From JBCDBL01 sp039183635 (GTDB lineage Bacteria > Pseudomonadota > Alphaproteobacteria > Caulobacterales > Parvularculaceae), in the NCBI GenBank assembly GCA_039183635.1, contig JBCDBL010000039.1:1-32201 (forward strand): a stretch of 32,201 nt of DNA, in the 5' to 3' direction. Positions within the stretch are counted from its first letter, which is position 1. Every line of letters begins with the position of its first letter. A program made the position numbers and the translations under genes. The notes below the pieces were generated by a model, which saw only the letters and a list, made by a program, of their open reading frames with translations, had not been told where the DNA came from and did not search any database. Below are positions 6,498-13,550 of this stretch, piece after piece.

Positions 6498-7595
6498 ATG
6501 GGCGCGCCGACCTCAAATTTCTCACGCCTCGTCGACTTGGCCAAAGAATCCTCCAGCGACACAAGACGCGACCTGCTGCGCGAGATGACAGACGCCTTCA
6601 TGGGCGCGCCGGAGGAGCACTCCGCTGCGGAAATGGAGCATTTCGACATCATTATGAGCAAGGTCGCCGGCGAAGTTGAAGCGGCCTTGCGTAAAGAGCT
6701 GTCCGAGCGATTGGCGGACGTGCCGACAGCCCCTTCAAAACTCATCAATCAATTGGCCAATGACGAGTTCGAAGTCGCCGAGGCGGTGCTGACAAAAAGC
6801 TCGGTCCTGTCCGAAGAAGCGCTCTTGTCGATTATAGAAAAGCACGGACAGGACCATATGCAAGCGATCTCCGGCCGGGAGGAGGTCAGCGAACGCATCT
6901 CGGACGAACTGGTCGCACGCGGCGATGACAAGGTTCTCGTCACGCTTGCAAAGAACGACGGAGCGCGCCTGTCGCGCACCGCCATGGAGACCATGGTCGA
7001 AAAGTCGGAAAAGATCACCGCATTGCAAGGTCCCCTTGTGAACCGCAGGGATCTTTCGCCAGACCTTATGAACGATATGTACTTTTTCGTCTCCAAAGCC
7101 CTGCGACAGGAAATTCTGAAACGTACGGACAACCTTGATCCAGCGCTGATCGACAAAGCCATCCGCGAAAGTCAGGCGGCGATTTTGAGAGCCGCAGGCG
7201 CAAAAGCTGGAACCGATCCCAGCGCGGCGGAAAAATTCGTCCGCCAAAAAATCCGCGACCGCGAAATGAACGAGGCGTTGTTGTCGCAACTGATAGACGA
7301 GCGACGCGAAGCGGAGTTGGTGCACGCCTTCGCCCACCTCGCCGAAGTGGACGCGAAAACCGCACGCCGCATCATCGGCGACAAAAGCGGGGAAGCCGTG
7401 GCGCTGGCTTGCCGCGCCGCCGGCTTCGATCGCGCCACCTTATCGAAAATTCTATTCGCCAGAAGCGATAAGAACCCTCAGCTGCTCAAGCTTGTGGAGC
7501 AGTACGACAAATTGCCGGTGCAAACCGCCCAGCGCGTCATGCGTTTCTGGCGCGTGCGCAAACAGGCCATGGAGCAGGCGGAAAAAGCGGCCTAA
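6498..7595 (+). CDS. DUF2336 domain protein
   Basis: A 365-residue protein, soluble, helical and rich in charged residues. It matches the alphaproteobacterial DUF2336 family: an N-terminal RLVDLAKESSSDTRRDLLREM, then HEAT-like helical repeats with the recurring pattern around VAEAVLTKSSVLSEEALLSII and RLSRTAMETMVEKS. AAGGAAG precedes the ATG at good spacing. The family's molecular function is not established; it is common in Caulobacterales, Rhodospirillales and relatives. No membrane segment or catalytic motif is apparent. It stands alone, divergent from the lipoprotein gene and convergent with a small membrane protein gene; the segment between (7603-7624) contains the short palindrome CAAGCGCGCTTG. 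Confidence 0.82.
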   Translation: MGAPTSNFSRLVDLAKESSSDTRRDLLREMTDAFMGAPEEHSAAEMEHFDIIMSKVAGEVEAALRKELSERLADVPTAPSKLINQLANDEFEVAEAVLTKSSVLSEEALLSIIEKHGQDHMQAISGREEVSERISDELVARGDDKVLVTLAKNDGARLSRTAMETMVEKSEKITALQGPLVNRRDLSPDLMNDMYFFVSKALRQEILKRTDNLDPALIDKAIRESQAAILRAAGAKAGTDPSAAEKFVRQKIRDREMNEALLSQLIDERREAELVHAFAHLAEVDAKTARRIIGDKSGEAVALACRAAGFDRATLSKILFARSDKNPQLLKLVEQYDKLPVQTAQRVMRFWRVRKQAMEQAEKAA

Positions 7596-7646
7596 TCATT
7601 CTCCAAGCCCAAGCGCGCTTGGCCTGAAAACGCTCTATAGCCCCCC

Positions 7647-7844
7647 TCAAGCGTCCTCGCGAAACACCCCGTCTTCGGGATCCTGTTTCAAATCAATGAC
7701 CTGGCGCGCCTCGCCGCCCTTCGCCGCCCGGGCCTTCGCAAGATCCACGCGGCGCTGGAACGCATCGCTCTTGAAATATTTGTAAACAGCAACTGCGCCC
7801 GTGGCCAAAGCCGCCGTCATTAAAAGGGCGCTGACAGACCCCAT
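7647..7844 (-). CDS. Small single-span membrane protein
   Basis: A 65-residue protein with one hydrophobic helix at about residues 4-21 (SALLMTAALATGAVAVY), followed by a basic then mixed charged tail. GGGAG sits 7 nt before the ATG at 7844. It lies 60 nt after the SppA-like gene on the same strand and may be the last gene of that run. I do not recognise a named family; coding is supported by the ribosome site, the sensible membrane topology and the codon bias. Confidence 0.6.
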   Translation of the reverse strand: MGSVSALLMTAALATGAVAVYKYFKSDAFQRRVDLAKARAAKGGEARQVIDLKQDPEDGVFREDA

Positions 7845-7886
7845 TTCAAACGCTCCCGGGTTTTACTTCTACAAACAGCTATAATA

Positions 7887-7903
7887 CGCCGCGCACCGCG
7901 GCG
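7887..7903 (-). terminator. Hairpin just after the SppA-like gene
   Basis: CGCCGC and GCGGCG form a 6-bp stem around GCACC, beginning 1 nt after the stop of the protease gene. On the minus strand it is followed by TATTATAG, not by a proper T-run, so it would be at most a weak terminator or an mRNA 3'-end stabiliser before the small membrane protein gene. Confidence 0.3.
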
Positions 7904-7904
7904 A

Positions 7905-8765
7905 TTACAGCCCGTACCTTCCCCACAACGCCCTCGTCTTCAACGCTTCGGCCAACGTCTCCAACAGACCGTCAGGCCCGGCGGCGTCGCCGCCAAAAAG
8001 ACGCGCGATGGCGGACCGGCCGTCCGTCGGTATGCGTTTCACTTTTACGTCTTCGCCATAACGATCATGGACAAAATCGCGCACATTGCGCACGCCGTCG
8101 ATAAGCCCAAGGGCTTTCGCACGGGCGCCCGCCCAAAATGCACCGGTGAACAGATCCTCCTCGTCGGACAAACGGGCGCCGCGCCGGTTTTTCACCAAGG
8201 AAATGAAAGAAGCATGCACGTCTTCCTGCATGGCCTTTAGGCGCGCCACATCATCGCTGTTTTCCGGTTGGAACGGATCGAGCAAAGACTTGTCCTCTCC
8301 GGCCGTATAAACGCGCCGCTCCACGCCGATTTTCTCCAAAAGATCAGGAAACCCGAACCCAGCGGAAATAACGCCGATCGAGCCGATGATAGAGCTTTCG
8401 TCTGCATATATTTCATCGCCCGCCACCGCCAGCATATAGCCGCCCGACGCCGCCACATCTTCTGCGAAGGCGAATACGGGCAAGTCTTTCTCCTCCGCCA
8501 ACGTTCGAATGCGGTCGTGAATAAGGCGCGACTGCACAGGGGAGCCGCCGGGTGAATTGACGATCAATGCGACGGCCTTGGCTCCCGGCGTTTTGAAGGC
8601 GGTCTCGATCGCCTTTTCAACACCCCTCAAATTCAGGGCGCGTTGAACGCGCGAGCCTGTTCCGATAACGCCGCTCAGTTCGACGAGCGGCACACACGGC
8701 GCGGGCGGCCCGACAAACGGCAAAGCCCGCCAGAGATCATTCAAGGTTTTGGATAAATCAGACAT
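7905..8765 (-). CDS. sppA: SppA/S49-family serine protease
   Basis: A 286-residue S49 peptidase, a family that degrades signal peptides and membrane-protein fragments. The Ser-Lys dyad is visible: S107 in DVAASGGYMLA and K159 in YTAGEDKSLLDPF. The spacing of 52 residues matches the Bacillus SppA arrangement as I recall it. Other family blocks are NSPGGSPVQS (about 70-79) and ESSIIGSIGVI (about 123-133). It is the short, single-domain form, not the 67-kDa tandem form of E. coli. It lacks an obvious N-terminal membrane helix, so it may act in the cytosol or be peripheral. ATG at 8765 was chosen on family alignment; the ribosome site is weak. It lies 49 nt after the methyltransferase gene. Confidence 0.88.
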   Translation of the reverse strand: MSDLSKTLNDLWRALPFVGPPAPCVPLVELSGVIGTGSRVQRALNLRGVEKAIETAFKTPGAKAVALIVNSPGGSPVQSRLIHDRIRTLAEEKDLPVFAFAEDVAASGGYMLAVAGDEIYADESSIIGSIGVISAGFGFPDLLEKIGVERRVYTAGEDKSLLDPFQPENSDDVARLKAMQEDVHASFISLVKNRRGARLSDEEDLFTGAFWAGARAKALGLIDGVRNVRDFVHDRYGEDVKVKRIPTDGRSAIARLFGGDAAGPDGLLETLAEALKTRALWGRYGL

Positions 8766-8814
8766 AAGCGGCAGGTATAAGGGGTCGGGGGGTAAGAGAA
8801 AAGCACCTTTGACC

Positions 8815-9633
8815 TTACCAGACGAACGGACGGCCCTGACGCAAAATCGCATCCGCCTCCGGTGTCTGGGGGGCGCGTCCGGCGTCGACAGGCTCGTGGA
8901 GAATAAGCCCCGGCCGCAACGATAAAGCGCCCTGGGCGCCCTTTTGCGCTTTGGCGAGAACGAGTTTCGCCGCCCGCCCCGCCTTCGGCCACAATGGCGC
9001 CACATGGATGGCGCCGGCGCCGACCGACAGCGCCGCCAACAAATCGTCTAGCCGGTCCGCCCGCTGAACAATGACGAACCAACCTCGGGGCTTCAGCAAG
9101 GCGAGGCATTTTTGCACCCAATCGTTCAAATCGCCGCGGACTTCGATGCAGGACGCAGCCCGTGGCCCTTGCGGCGCGCGAATCGCTTCGGCGTTGTCGA
9201 AAAAGGGCGGATTGGTGATGACGCCGTCATACCCGCCCGCAACAACAGGCGCCGGCGGCGCATGGACATCGCCGACATAAAACGCGGCGCGCTCCTCCAA
9301 GCGATTGCGGGCGGCGTTTTCCCGCGCAAGAGCGACAAGCGGCCCCTGGACCTCGAGTCCATCGCACGTAAAGCCTGGCAGGCGCTTGGCGAGACATAAG
9401 GCCGCAGCTCCGACACCGGCGCCGACGTCAAGCCATCGCGTCCCGCTGTCGGCCGGGGCCCCGGCGGCGAGCATCACCGCCTCAAGGCCGGATCGAAACC
9501 CTTTTCGCGGTTGAATGAACGATAGCCGGCCGCTCCAAAAGGCGTCGTCTGTGAGATCGCCATGGTCATGACCGCACCCGCAACACGTGTCCGTATCCGG
9601 CGTCGCGTATCGTTTGTCTGGCGTAATCGCCAT
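8815..9633 (-). CDS. N6-adenine-type SAM methyltransferase, TrmN6/YfiC-like
   Basis: A 272-residue class I methyltransferase. A SAM-binding glycine loop WLDVGAGVGAAALCLA follows the RLSFIQPRKGFRSGLEAVMLAA block, and the NPPF motif (VITNPPFFDNAEAI) marks amino-methylating enzymes of the TrmN6 (tRNA1Val m6A37) group. The N-terminus is unusual. It starts MAITPDKRYATPDTDT and then has CCxCxHxH (C17, C18, C20, H22, H24) before the usual DLTDDAF start of the family. The ATG at 9633 has TTAGGCGGG just upstream and lies inside the preceding DUF2007 gene, a 68-nt overlap. I see no in-frame ATG, GTG or TTG that would remove the extension. The substrate may be tRNA; this is not certain. Confidence 0.85.
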   Translation of the reverse strand: MAITPDKRYATPDTDTCCGCGHDHGDLTDDAFWSGRLSFIQPRKGFRSGLEAVMLAAGAPADSGTRWLDVGAGVGAAALCLAKRLPGFTCDGLEVQGPLVALARENAARNRLEERAAFYVGDVHAPPAPVVAGGYDGVITNPPFFDNAEAIRAPQGPRAASCIEVRGDLNDWVQKCLALLKPRGWFVIVQRADRLDDLLAALSVGAGAIHVAPLWPKAGRAAKLVLAKAQKGAQGALSLRPGLILHEPVDAGRAPQTPEADAILRQGRPFVW

Positions 9634-9793
9634 CTTCCCGCCTAACCATCATGCGCCTGGGAAACGCGTTAATCCCGCCCTCAACCGCATTGATGCCCGC
9701 GTCGAAAACGTAAGTTTCGACCCCTGCATCGCGCAATAAGGCTTCCACAAAGGACATGAGTACGAGATCGTTGGAGCGCAAGAGTTCTAGCAA
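9566..9793 (-). CDS. DUF2007 small protein
   Basis: A 75-residue protein matching the DUF2007 (putative signal transducing protein) pattern: LLELLRSNDLVLMSFVEALLRDAGVETYVFD, then a loop with GGINAFPRRMMVRREDGDYARQTIRDAGY. I chose the TTG at 9793 because AGGAG ends 8 nt before it and the family usually begins right at this ELLRSND block; a GTG at 9835 would add 14 residues. It overlaps the methyltransferase gene by 68 nt, so translation of the two is probably linked. Function unknown; family members are common next to this methyltransferase in alphaproteobacteria, as far as I recall. Confidence 0.78.
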   Translation of the reverse strand: MLELLRSNDLVLMSFVEALLRDAGVETYVFDAGINAVEGGINAFPRRMMVRREDGDYARQTIRDAGYGHVLRVRS

Positions 9794-9880
9794 TTGAATA
9801 GCTCCTACATTTGCAACCCGCCATACGCCAAACACGCGACGGCCCTTGGTCGCACTTGACCAAGCGGGGAAGCGTTCGCA

Positions 9881-10957
9881 TTGTCATGGGCGAAGATGCA
9901 ACGCGCACCCCGCGCGTTTTTGAATGAGGACAGGGCTTTGGCGCTTGCTGCGCAAAATGCTGGCGAAGGACGCGACACGTTGGAAGCGGTCGCGACGTTG
10001 AAACGTTTGACGGACGCCGATATGGCCGAGGTGAACGCTGAGATTTTGCGTCGCATGTCTTCGCCGGTCGAGATGATCCCCACCCTCGCCGGCCATCTTA
10101 TCAACTCAGGCGGCAAGCGTCTTCGCCCGATGCTCACCCTCGCTGCGGCTCGCCTGTGCGGGTATGAGGGACAAGAGCATGTGAAGCTCGCCGCCGCGGT
10201 GGAGTTCATCCACACTGCGACATTGCTCCACGATGATGTCGTCGACGAAAGCGCGCTTCGGCGCGGTGATAAGACCGCCAACACCATCTGGGGCAACCAG
10301 GCGAGTGTTCTGGTGGGCGATTTTCTGTTTTCCAGGGCGTTCGAATTGATGGTCGCAGCAGGCGATTTGAAAATTCTCGGCATTCTGTCGGCGGCCTCCA
10401 GCGTCATCGCCGAAGGGGAGGTTCTGCAGCTAACGACCCAAAACAACCTGTCCTCAACGCGGGAGGATTATCTCGCCGTCATTGAGGCGAAAACCGCAGC
10501 CCTGTTCGCCGCCGCTGCAGAGGTTGGCGCCGTCGTCGCCGCAAGACCCGAGACCGTGCAGGAGGCTTTGAAAAACTATGGCCGCAATCTCGGCATCGCC
10601 TACCAATTGGTGGACGACGCCCTGGATTATTCCGGTCGCGAAGCCGCCCTTGGCAAAACCGTCGGCGACGATTTCCGGGAAGGAAAAATGACCCTCCCTG
10701 TACTGACCGCATACGCCCGGGCCACATCTGAAGAAAAAACGTTTTGGGAGCGCACCCTCGGACAGGGCGTCCAACATGAAGGCGATTTCGACCGCGCCTG
10801 TAAAATTATCGATCGAGAAGGCCTGATCGCAGAGACCTTCGAGACCGCGCGGCGCTACGCCGCGAACGCCAAACGCGATCTTGAAACCGCCCCCTCCAAC
10901 CCATGGCGCGAAGCGTTATCCGCCCTCCCCGACTTTGCAGTATCAAGAACCTATTAG
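9881..10957 (+). CDS. ispB: Long-chain trans-polyprenyl diphosphate synthase
   Basis: This enzyme extends FPP with IPP to the octa- or decaprenyl diphosphate side chain of ubiquinone. Family motifs are GGKRLRPMLTLAAA (about 77-90), the first Asp-rich motif LLHDDVVD with D118/D119/D122, and the second QLVDDALDY with D245/D246/D249. The fifth residue before the first motif is a small alanine (A113), which permits long products, in contrast to the tyrosine in the FPP synthase at 23.2-24.1 kb. The start could be TTG at 9881, which has GGGGAAG at good spacing, or ATG at 9896; I kept the TTG. It is divergent from the DUF2007 gene and followed by a repeat region containing a likely terminator. Confidence 0.93.
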   Translation: MSWAKMQRAPRAFLNEDRALALAAQNAGEGRDTLEAVATLKRLTDADMAEVNAEILRRMSSPVEMIPTLAGHLINSGGKRLRPMLTLAAARLCGYEGQEHVKLAAAVEFIHTATLLHDDVVDESALRRGDKTANTIWGNQASVLVGDFLFSRAFELMVAAGDLKILGILSAASSVIAEGEVLQLTTQNNLSSTREDYLAVIEAKTAALFAAAAEVGAVVAARPETVQEALKNYGRNLGIAYQLVDDALDYSGREAALGKTVGDDFREGKMTLPVLTAYARATSEEKTFWERTLGQGVQHEGDFDRACKIIDREGLIAETFETARRYAANAKRDLETAPSNPWREALSALPDFAVSRTY

Positions 10958-11004
10958 AGCGTGCCGCACAAAAGTGGGCGCCGGTTTTTGCGCGACATGC
11001 TCTA
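10955..11004. repeat. Palindromic intergenic repeat, about 50 bp
   Basis: TAGAGCGTGCC at the left end and GACATGCTCTA at the right end are imperfect inverted copies. The middle holds CAAAAGTG and CGGTTTTTGCGCG. I recognise this AGAGC...GCAAAAGTG...GGTTTTTGCG...GCTCT layout from dispersed intergenic repeats of alphaproteobacteria, from memory only. It begins at the polyprenyl synthase stop codon, so the transcript would end in this hairpin. Confidence 0.5.
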
Positions 11005-11019
11005 GCGTACATTTCTTGT

Positions 11020-11037
11020 GAGGCGGGTCACCGCCTC
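11020..11037. other. Perfect short hairpin
   Basis: GAGGCGG and CCGCCTC form a 7-bp perfect stem around GTCA between two repeat blocks, downstream of the polyprenyl synthase gene. There is no T-run. It is probably a structural part of the repeat region. Confidence 0.35.
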
Positions 11038-11040
11038 GCC

Positions 11041-11153
11041 TGGAAACGCCTCAAAGCGTCTCTTCTTCAATGGAATCAGGCAGGCGCTTTAAGTTTTTGT
11101 TTTTTCGCATTTGCGGACGGTCAACCGTACACACCTGGCCTGGAAAGGCTTTA
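11041..11153. repeat. Second palindromic repeat block, likely holding a terminator
   Basis: AAAGCG (11053-11058) pairs with CGCTTT (11085-11090) and is followed by a T-rich tract (11094-11105), which on the plus strand could terminate transcription from the polyprenyl synthase. Then come GCATTTGCGGACGG and the small stem ACGGT-CA-ACCGT, with an imperfect inverted end CCTGGAAAGGCTTTAG. The order GCATTT, CGGACGG, AACCG, CTGGAAA resembles a widespread alphaproteobacterial intergenic repeat that I recall from other genomes. It ends at the stop of the convergent VOC gene. Confidence 0.45.
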
Positions 11154-11582
11154 GTACTCGAAAACTTGCGCCATGTCGGCGAAGCATTTGAACTCAAGCC
11201 CGTTACCTGCAGGATCTTGAACAAAGAACGTCCCTTGCTCGCCCGGTTCACCTGAAAATCTGGTTTGCGGTTCTATTAAAAAGTCAATTTCCGACGCCTG
11301 CAAACGATCCGCCAAGGCGCGCCACGCATCCGGCGACAAAATAGCGCCGAAATGGCGTACAGGCACATTCTGACCGTCAACCTTATTGGTTTTCGCCGCC
11401 CGCACCTCGTCAGGGGAATGATGAGCGGTGATTTGGTGGCCGAAAAAGTTAAAATCAATCCACCGATCGGACCGTCGCCCTATGGCGCAACCGAGCTGAT
11501 CTACGTAAAAACGCTCCGCAGCGGCCAGATCGTCCACGGGAAACGCCAGATGAAAAGGCGGAAAACGACCTTCAGACACCAC
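11151..11582 (-). CDS. VOC-superfamily (glyoxalase/dioxygenase-like) protein
   Basis: A 143-residue protein with two beta-alpha-beta-beta-beta modules of the vicinal oxygen chelate fold. FHLAFPVDDLAAAERFY opens the first module and RHFGAILSPDAW the second. Candidate metal ligands are H11, H49 (FGHQITAHH), H77 and E130 (GNGLEFKC). The GTG at 11582 is chosen because GGAG lies 7 nt upstream and the first beta strand follows at once; an upstream TTG would add five residues. The substrate is not predictable from sequence. It stands alone between the polyprenyl synthase and the DUF442 gene. Confidence 0.82.
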   Translation of the reverse strand: MVSEGRFPPFHLAFPVDDLAAAERFYVDQLGCAIGRRSDRWIDFNFFGHQITAHHSPDEVRAAKTNKVDGQNVPVRHFGAILSPDAWRALADRLQASEIDFLIEPQTRFSGEPGEQGTFFVQDPAGNGLEFKCFADMAQVFEY

Positions 11583-11676
11583 TCGCAAACTCCGCAATCA
11601 ACGATTACATAACAAACGTATTACCACTAAAACCTCTCGGCGGCACTTCCTTTCAATGCAACAAGGCGCAAGCTCT

Positions 11677-12123
11677 ATGGCTGACTTCAACAAAATCACC
11701 GACACAGTCTTCGTTTCCGGCCAGATTCAATCGGGAGATTTGTCGGCTGCAGCGGCCTCCGGCGTTAAAACCGTCGTCAACAATCGCCCGGATGGCGAAG
11801 AGCGCAATCAACCTGCAAGCGCCGAAATAGAAGCAGCCGCCAAAGCCGCAGGTCTTGCCTATGCGCATGTTCCCGTCGCCGGCATGGGGATCGGGCATGA
11901 AGACCTTGACGCATTCGACGCCGCTGAAAAAACCGGGCCGGTGCTCGCATTTTGTAAATCAGGCCTGCGCTCGACCCTTGTCTGGGCCCTTGCCGCAGCG
12001 CGTCGCGGCGAACAGGACGTCCATGATATTCTCGAGACTGCACGCGAGGCCGGCTACGACATTTCCGGCGCACGGGCCATGATTGAGGCGGCCGCCGGGC
12101 AGGCGCAAAGCACCAAACCTTAA
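11677..12123 (+). CDS. DUF442 / TIGR01244-type rhodanese-phosphatase-like protein
   Basis: A 148-residue protein with the pattern of the beta-lactamase-hydrolase-like (BLH) family: VFVSGQIQSGDLSAAAASGV, KTVVNNRPDGEERNQP, then the active-site loop C93-K-S-G-L-R98 (FCKSGLRST). This loop is the cysteine loop shared by rhodaneses and Cys-phosphatases. In relatives the domain is fused to metallo-hydrolases linked to sulfide handling; here it is free-standing. ATG at 11677 is chosen because AAGGCG lies upstream; the earlier ATG at 11656 has no ribosome site. Its stop overlaps the stop of the convergent next gene by 4 nt. Confidence 0.82.
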   Translation: MADFNKITDTVFVSGQIQSGDLSAAAASGVKTVVNNRPDGEERNQPASAEIEAAAKAAGLAYAHVPVAGMGIGHEDLDAFDAAEKTGPVLAFCKSGLRSTLVWALAAARRGEQDVHDILETAREAGYDISGARAMIEAAAGQAQSTKP

Positions 12124-12485
12124 TAGTGGATTGTGAGGCTCGCTTTCGCGCCGACGCGTGGAACGGATACCGTTTCGCTTAACGTAACGCCGCAATCGAG
12201 GGCGACGTCGCTGAGGCCCGCATCGTTGTGGGCCTCCATCTCCATAGCGGCGCCGCAATCCAAAAACGCCCCGGGGCTGCGCTTGACCACATAGGCGAAG
12301 TTCGGCGGCCCCATGGCGTAAGCCCGGTCCGTCACGCCGCCAAACGTTTCCCCAAGGGCCAATCCCCCCGCCATAGGCGGCGCGGTCTCAGCCGCCCCCG
12401 GCGCCGCTCCGCCCCAAAACATCACGACCAAGGCCCCGGCGACAGCGCCATAAAGATTAACGATCTGTTTACTTTTGAAACCCAT
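12120..12485 (-). CDS. Small exported protein, unknown family
   Basis: A 121-residue protein. It begins MGFKSKQIVN, followed by a hydrophobic stretch (LYGAVAGALVVMFWGGAAPG) and a likely cleavage near AAPGAAE, so it is probably exported or anchored by a signal helix. The mature part is about 90 residues with two cysteines (C77 in FLDCGAA and C98 in LDCGVTL) that could form a disulfide, and repeated DCG motifs. I do not recognise a family. A GTG at 12536 would add 17 residues before the signal and is less likely. It converges with the DUF442 gene, with a 4-nt overlap of stops, and is divergent from the ATP-grasp-like gene. Confidence 0.6.
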   Translation of the reverse strand: MGFKSKQIVNLYGAVAGALVVMFWGGAAPGAAETAPPMAGGLALGETFGGVTDRAYAMGPPNFAYVVKRSPGAFLDCGAAMEMEAHNDAGLSDVALDCGVTLSETVSVPRVGAKASLTIHY

Positions 12486-12614
12486 GCCCTCGACACAGCA
12501 AGAGCGGGGCCACACATCGCCTCGCGCAGTGTTCACACAAGGTTTATTTTCTTGCGATGGAGGGGCGTCGTATGGTTATCAAAGGATCACACGTAAACGA
12601 AAAGGCGGCCACAG

Positions 12615-13550
12615 GTGCTCAAGGATTTTGAATTCTACGGCGATCACGTCGTCGCAAAAGACAGCGGGACACGTATACCGCTGACGCCAGGCCTGTTTGT
12701 CGATATCGCCCGCGGGGCGTCGTTTGTATGGACAATACAAGCCTTAAAAGCCCTGCGCGCCGTCAAGGGCCGTGCGCCCCGGGCCAAAATCGCGTTTTTT
12801 CCTCAACGCCCGCGTTCCTACTACGCTATATGGCCTGTTTGCCAGTTGGCCGATGTGAAAATCGTCAATGATCCTGCCGATGCGGACCTGTTGTTTTACT
12901 TTGAAGATAAAGCGTTCCTGACAGCGCCGCCGGCGCCGCCGGCTCTTTGCAAAGATGCGCTTAACATCGATTGCTACGATGTACGCAAAAGCCGGGTCGA
13001 GCGCGTGTTTGAGGAGACGTTCGGCTACGCCCTCGCCATCGATCCAAAAACCTACAAGGGCGAGGCGGTGCAAAAATCCGAAGGCAACGGCGTCCATGAC
13101 GGCCGCATCGTCACATGCCCGCTGGATGCGCCGGACAAAACCCTCGTCTACCAGCGCCTTATCGACAATACGATCGACGGCGCCGAATATTTCGACATCC
13201 GCACCCCTATCGTCGGCGGGCGCATCCCCTTTGTTTATCTGAAAAAACGCTGGAAGGACCGACGCTTTTCAAACGACAACCACCGGGTCGACATCGCCAC
13301 ACCCGACGACATGCTGACCAAGGACGAACAGCGCAACGTCGCAAAATTCGCCGCGGCCATGGGGCTTGATTTCGGAGGCCTCGACATTTTGCGCGATCGA
13401 AAGGACGGTCGTATTTATATCGTCGACGTCAATAAAACCGATATGGGTCCGCCCACGGCGCTGTCCATCGCAGGTAAACTGTGGGCTATGCGTCGCCTCG
13501 CCGGCGCTTTCGCCGCCTTTGTCGACAAGCGCCTCTGCCCCGATGGCTGA
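12615..13550 (+). CDS. ATP-grasp-like protein of unknown substrate
   Basis: A 311-residue protein that shows ATP-grasp features rather than a named family. A Lys in a glycine-rich loop (VQKSEGNGVHDG, K154) would bind ATP phosphates. YQRLIDNTIDG at about 179-189 is the adenine-contact strand and IRTPIV supplies an Arg. GLDFGGLDILRDRKDGRIYIVDVNKTDMG at about 250-278 carries the Asp-x-Asn (D271, N273) that normally holds Mg. Such enzymes ligate a carboxylate to an amine or thiol via an acyl phosphate. GTG at 12615 follows AAGGCGG. The last 8 nt overlap the MBL gene (ATGGCTGA), so the two are probably co-translated. The fold assignment is mine by motif; the substrate is unknown. Confidence 0.68.
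   Translation: MLKDFEFYGDHVVAKDSGTRIPLTPGLFVDIARGASFVWTIQALKALRAVKGRAPRAKIAFFPQRPRSYYAIWPVCQLADVKIVNDPADADLLFYFEDKAFLTAPPAPPALCKDALNIDCYDVRKSRVERVFEETFGYALAIDPKTYKGEAVQKSEGNGVHDGRIVTCPLDAPDKTLVYQRLIDNTIDGAEYFDIRTPIVGGRIPFVYLKKRWKDRRFSNDNHRVDIATPDDMLTKDEQRNVAKFAAAMGLDFGGLDILRDRKDGRIYIVDVNKTDMGPPTALSIAGKLWAMRRLAGAFAAFVDKRLCPDG

Noticed and set aside
7603..7624. Palindrome CAAGCGCGCTTG as a terminator between convergent genes
   Set aside because: The stem has no usable loop or T-run; kept only as a remark in the DUF2336 entry.
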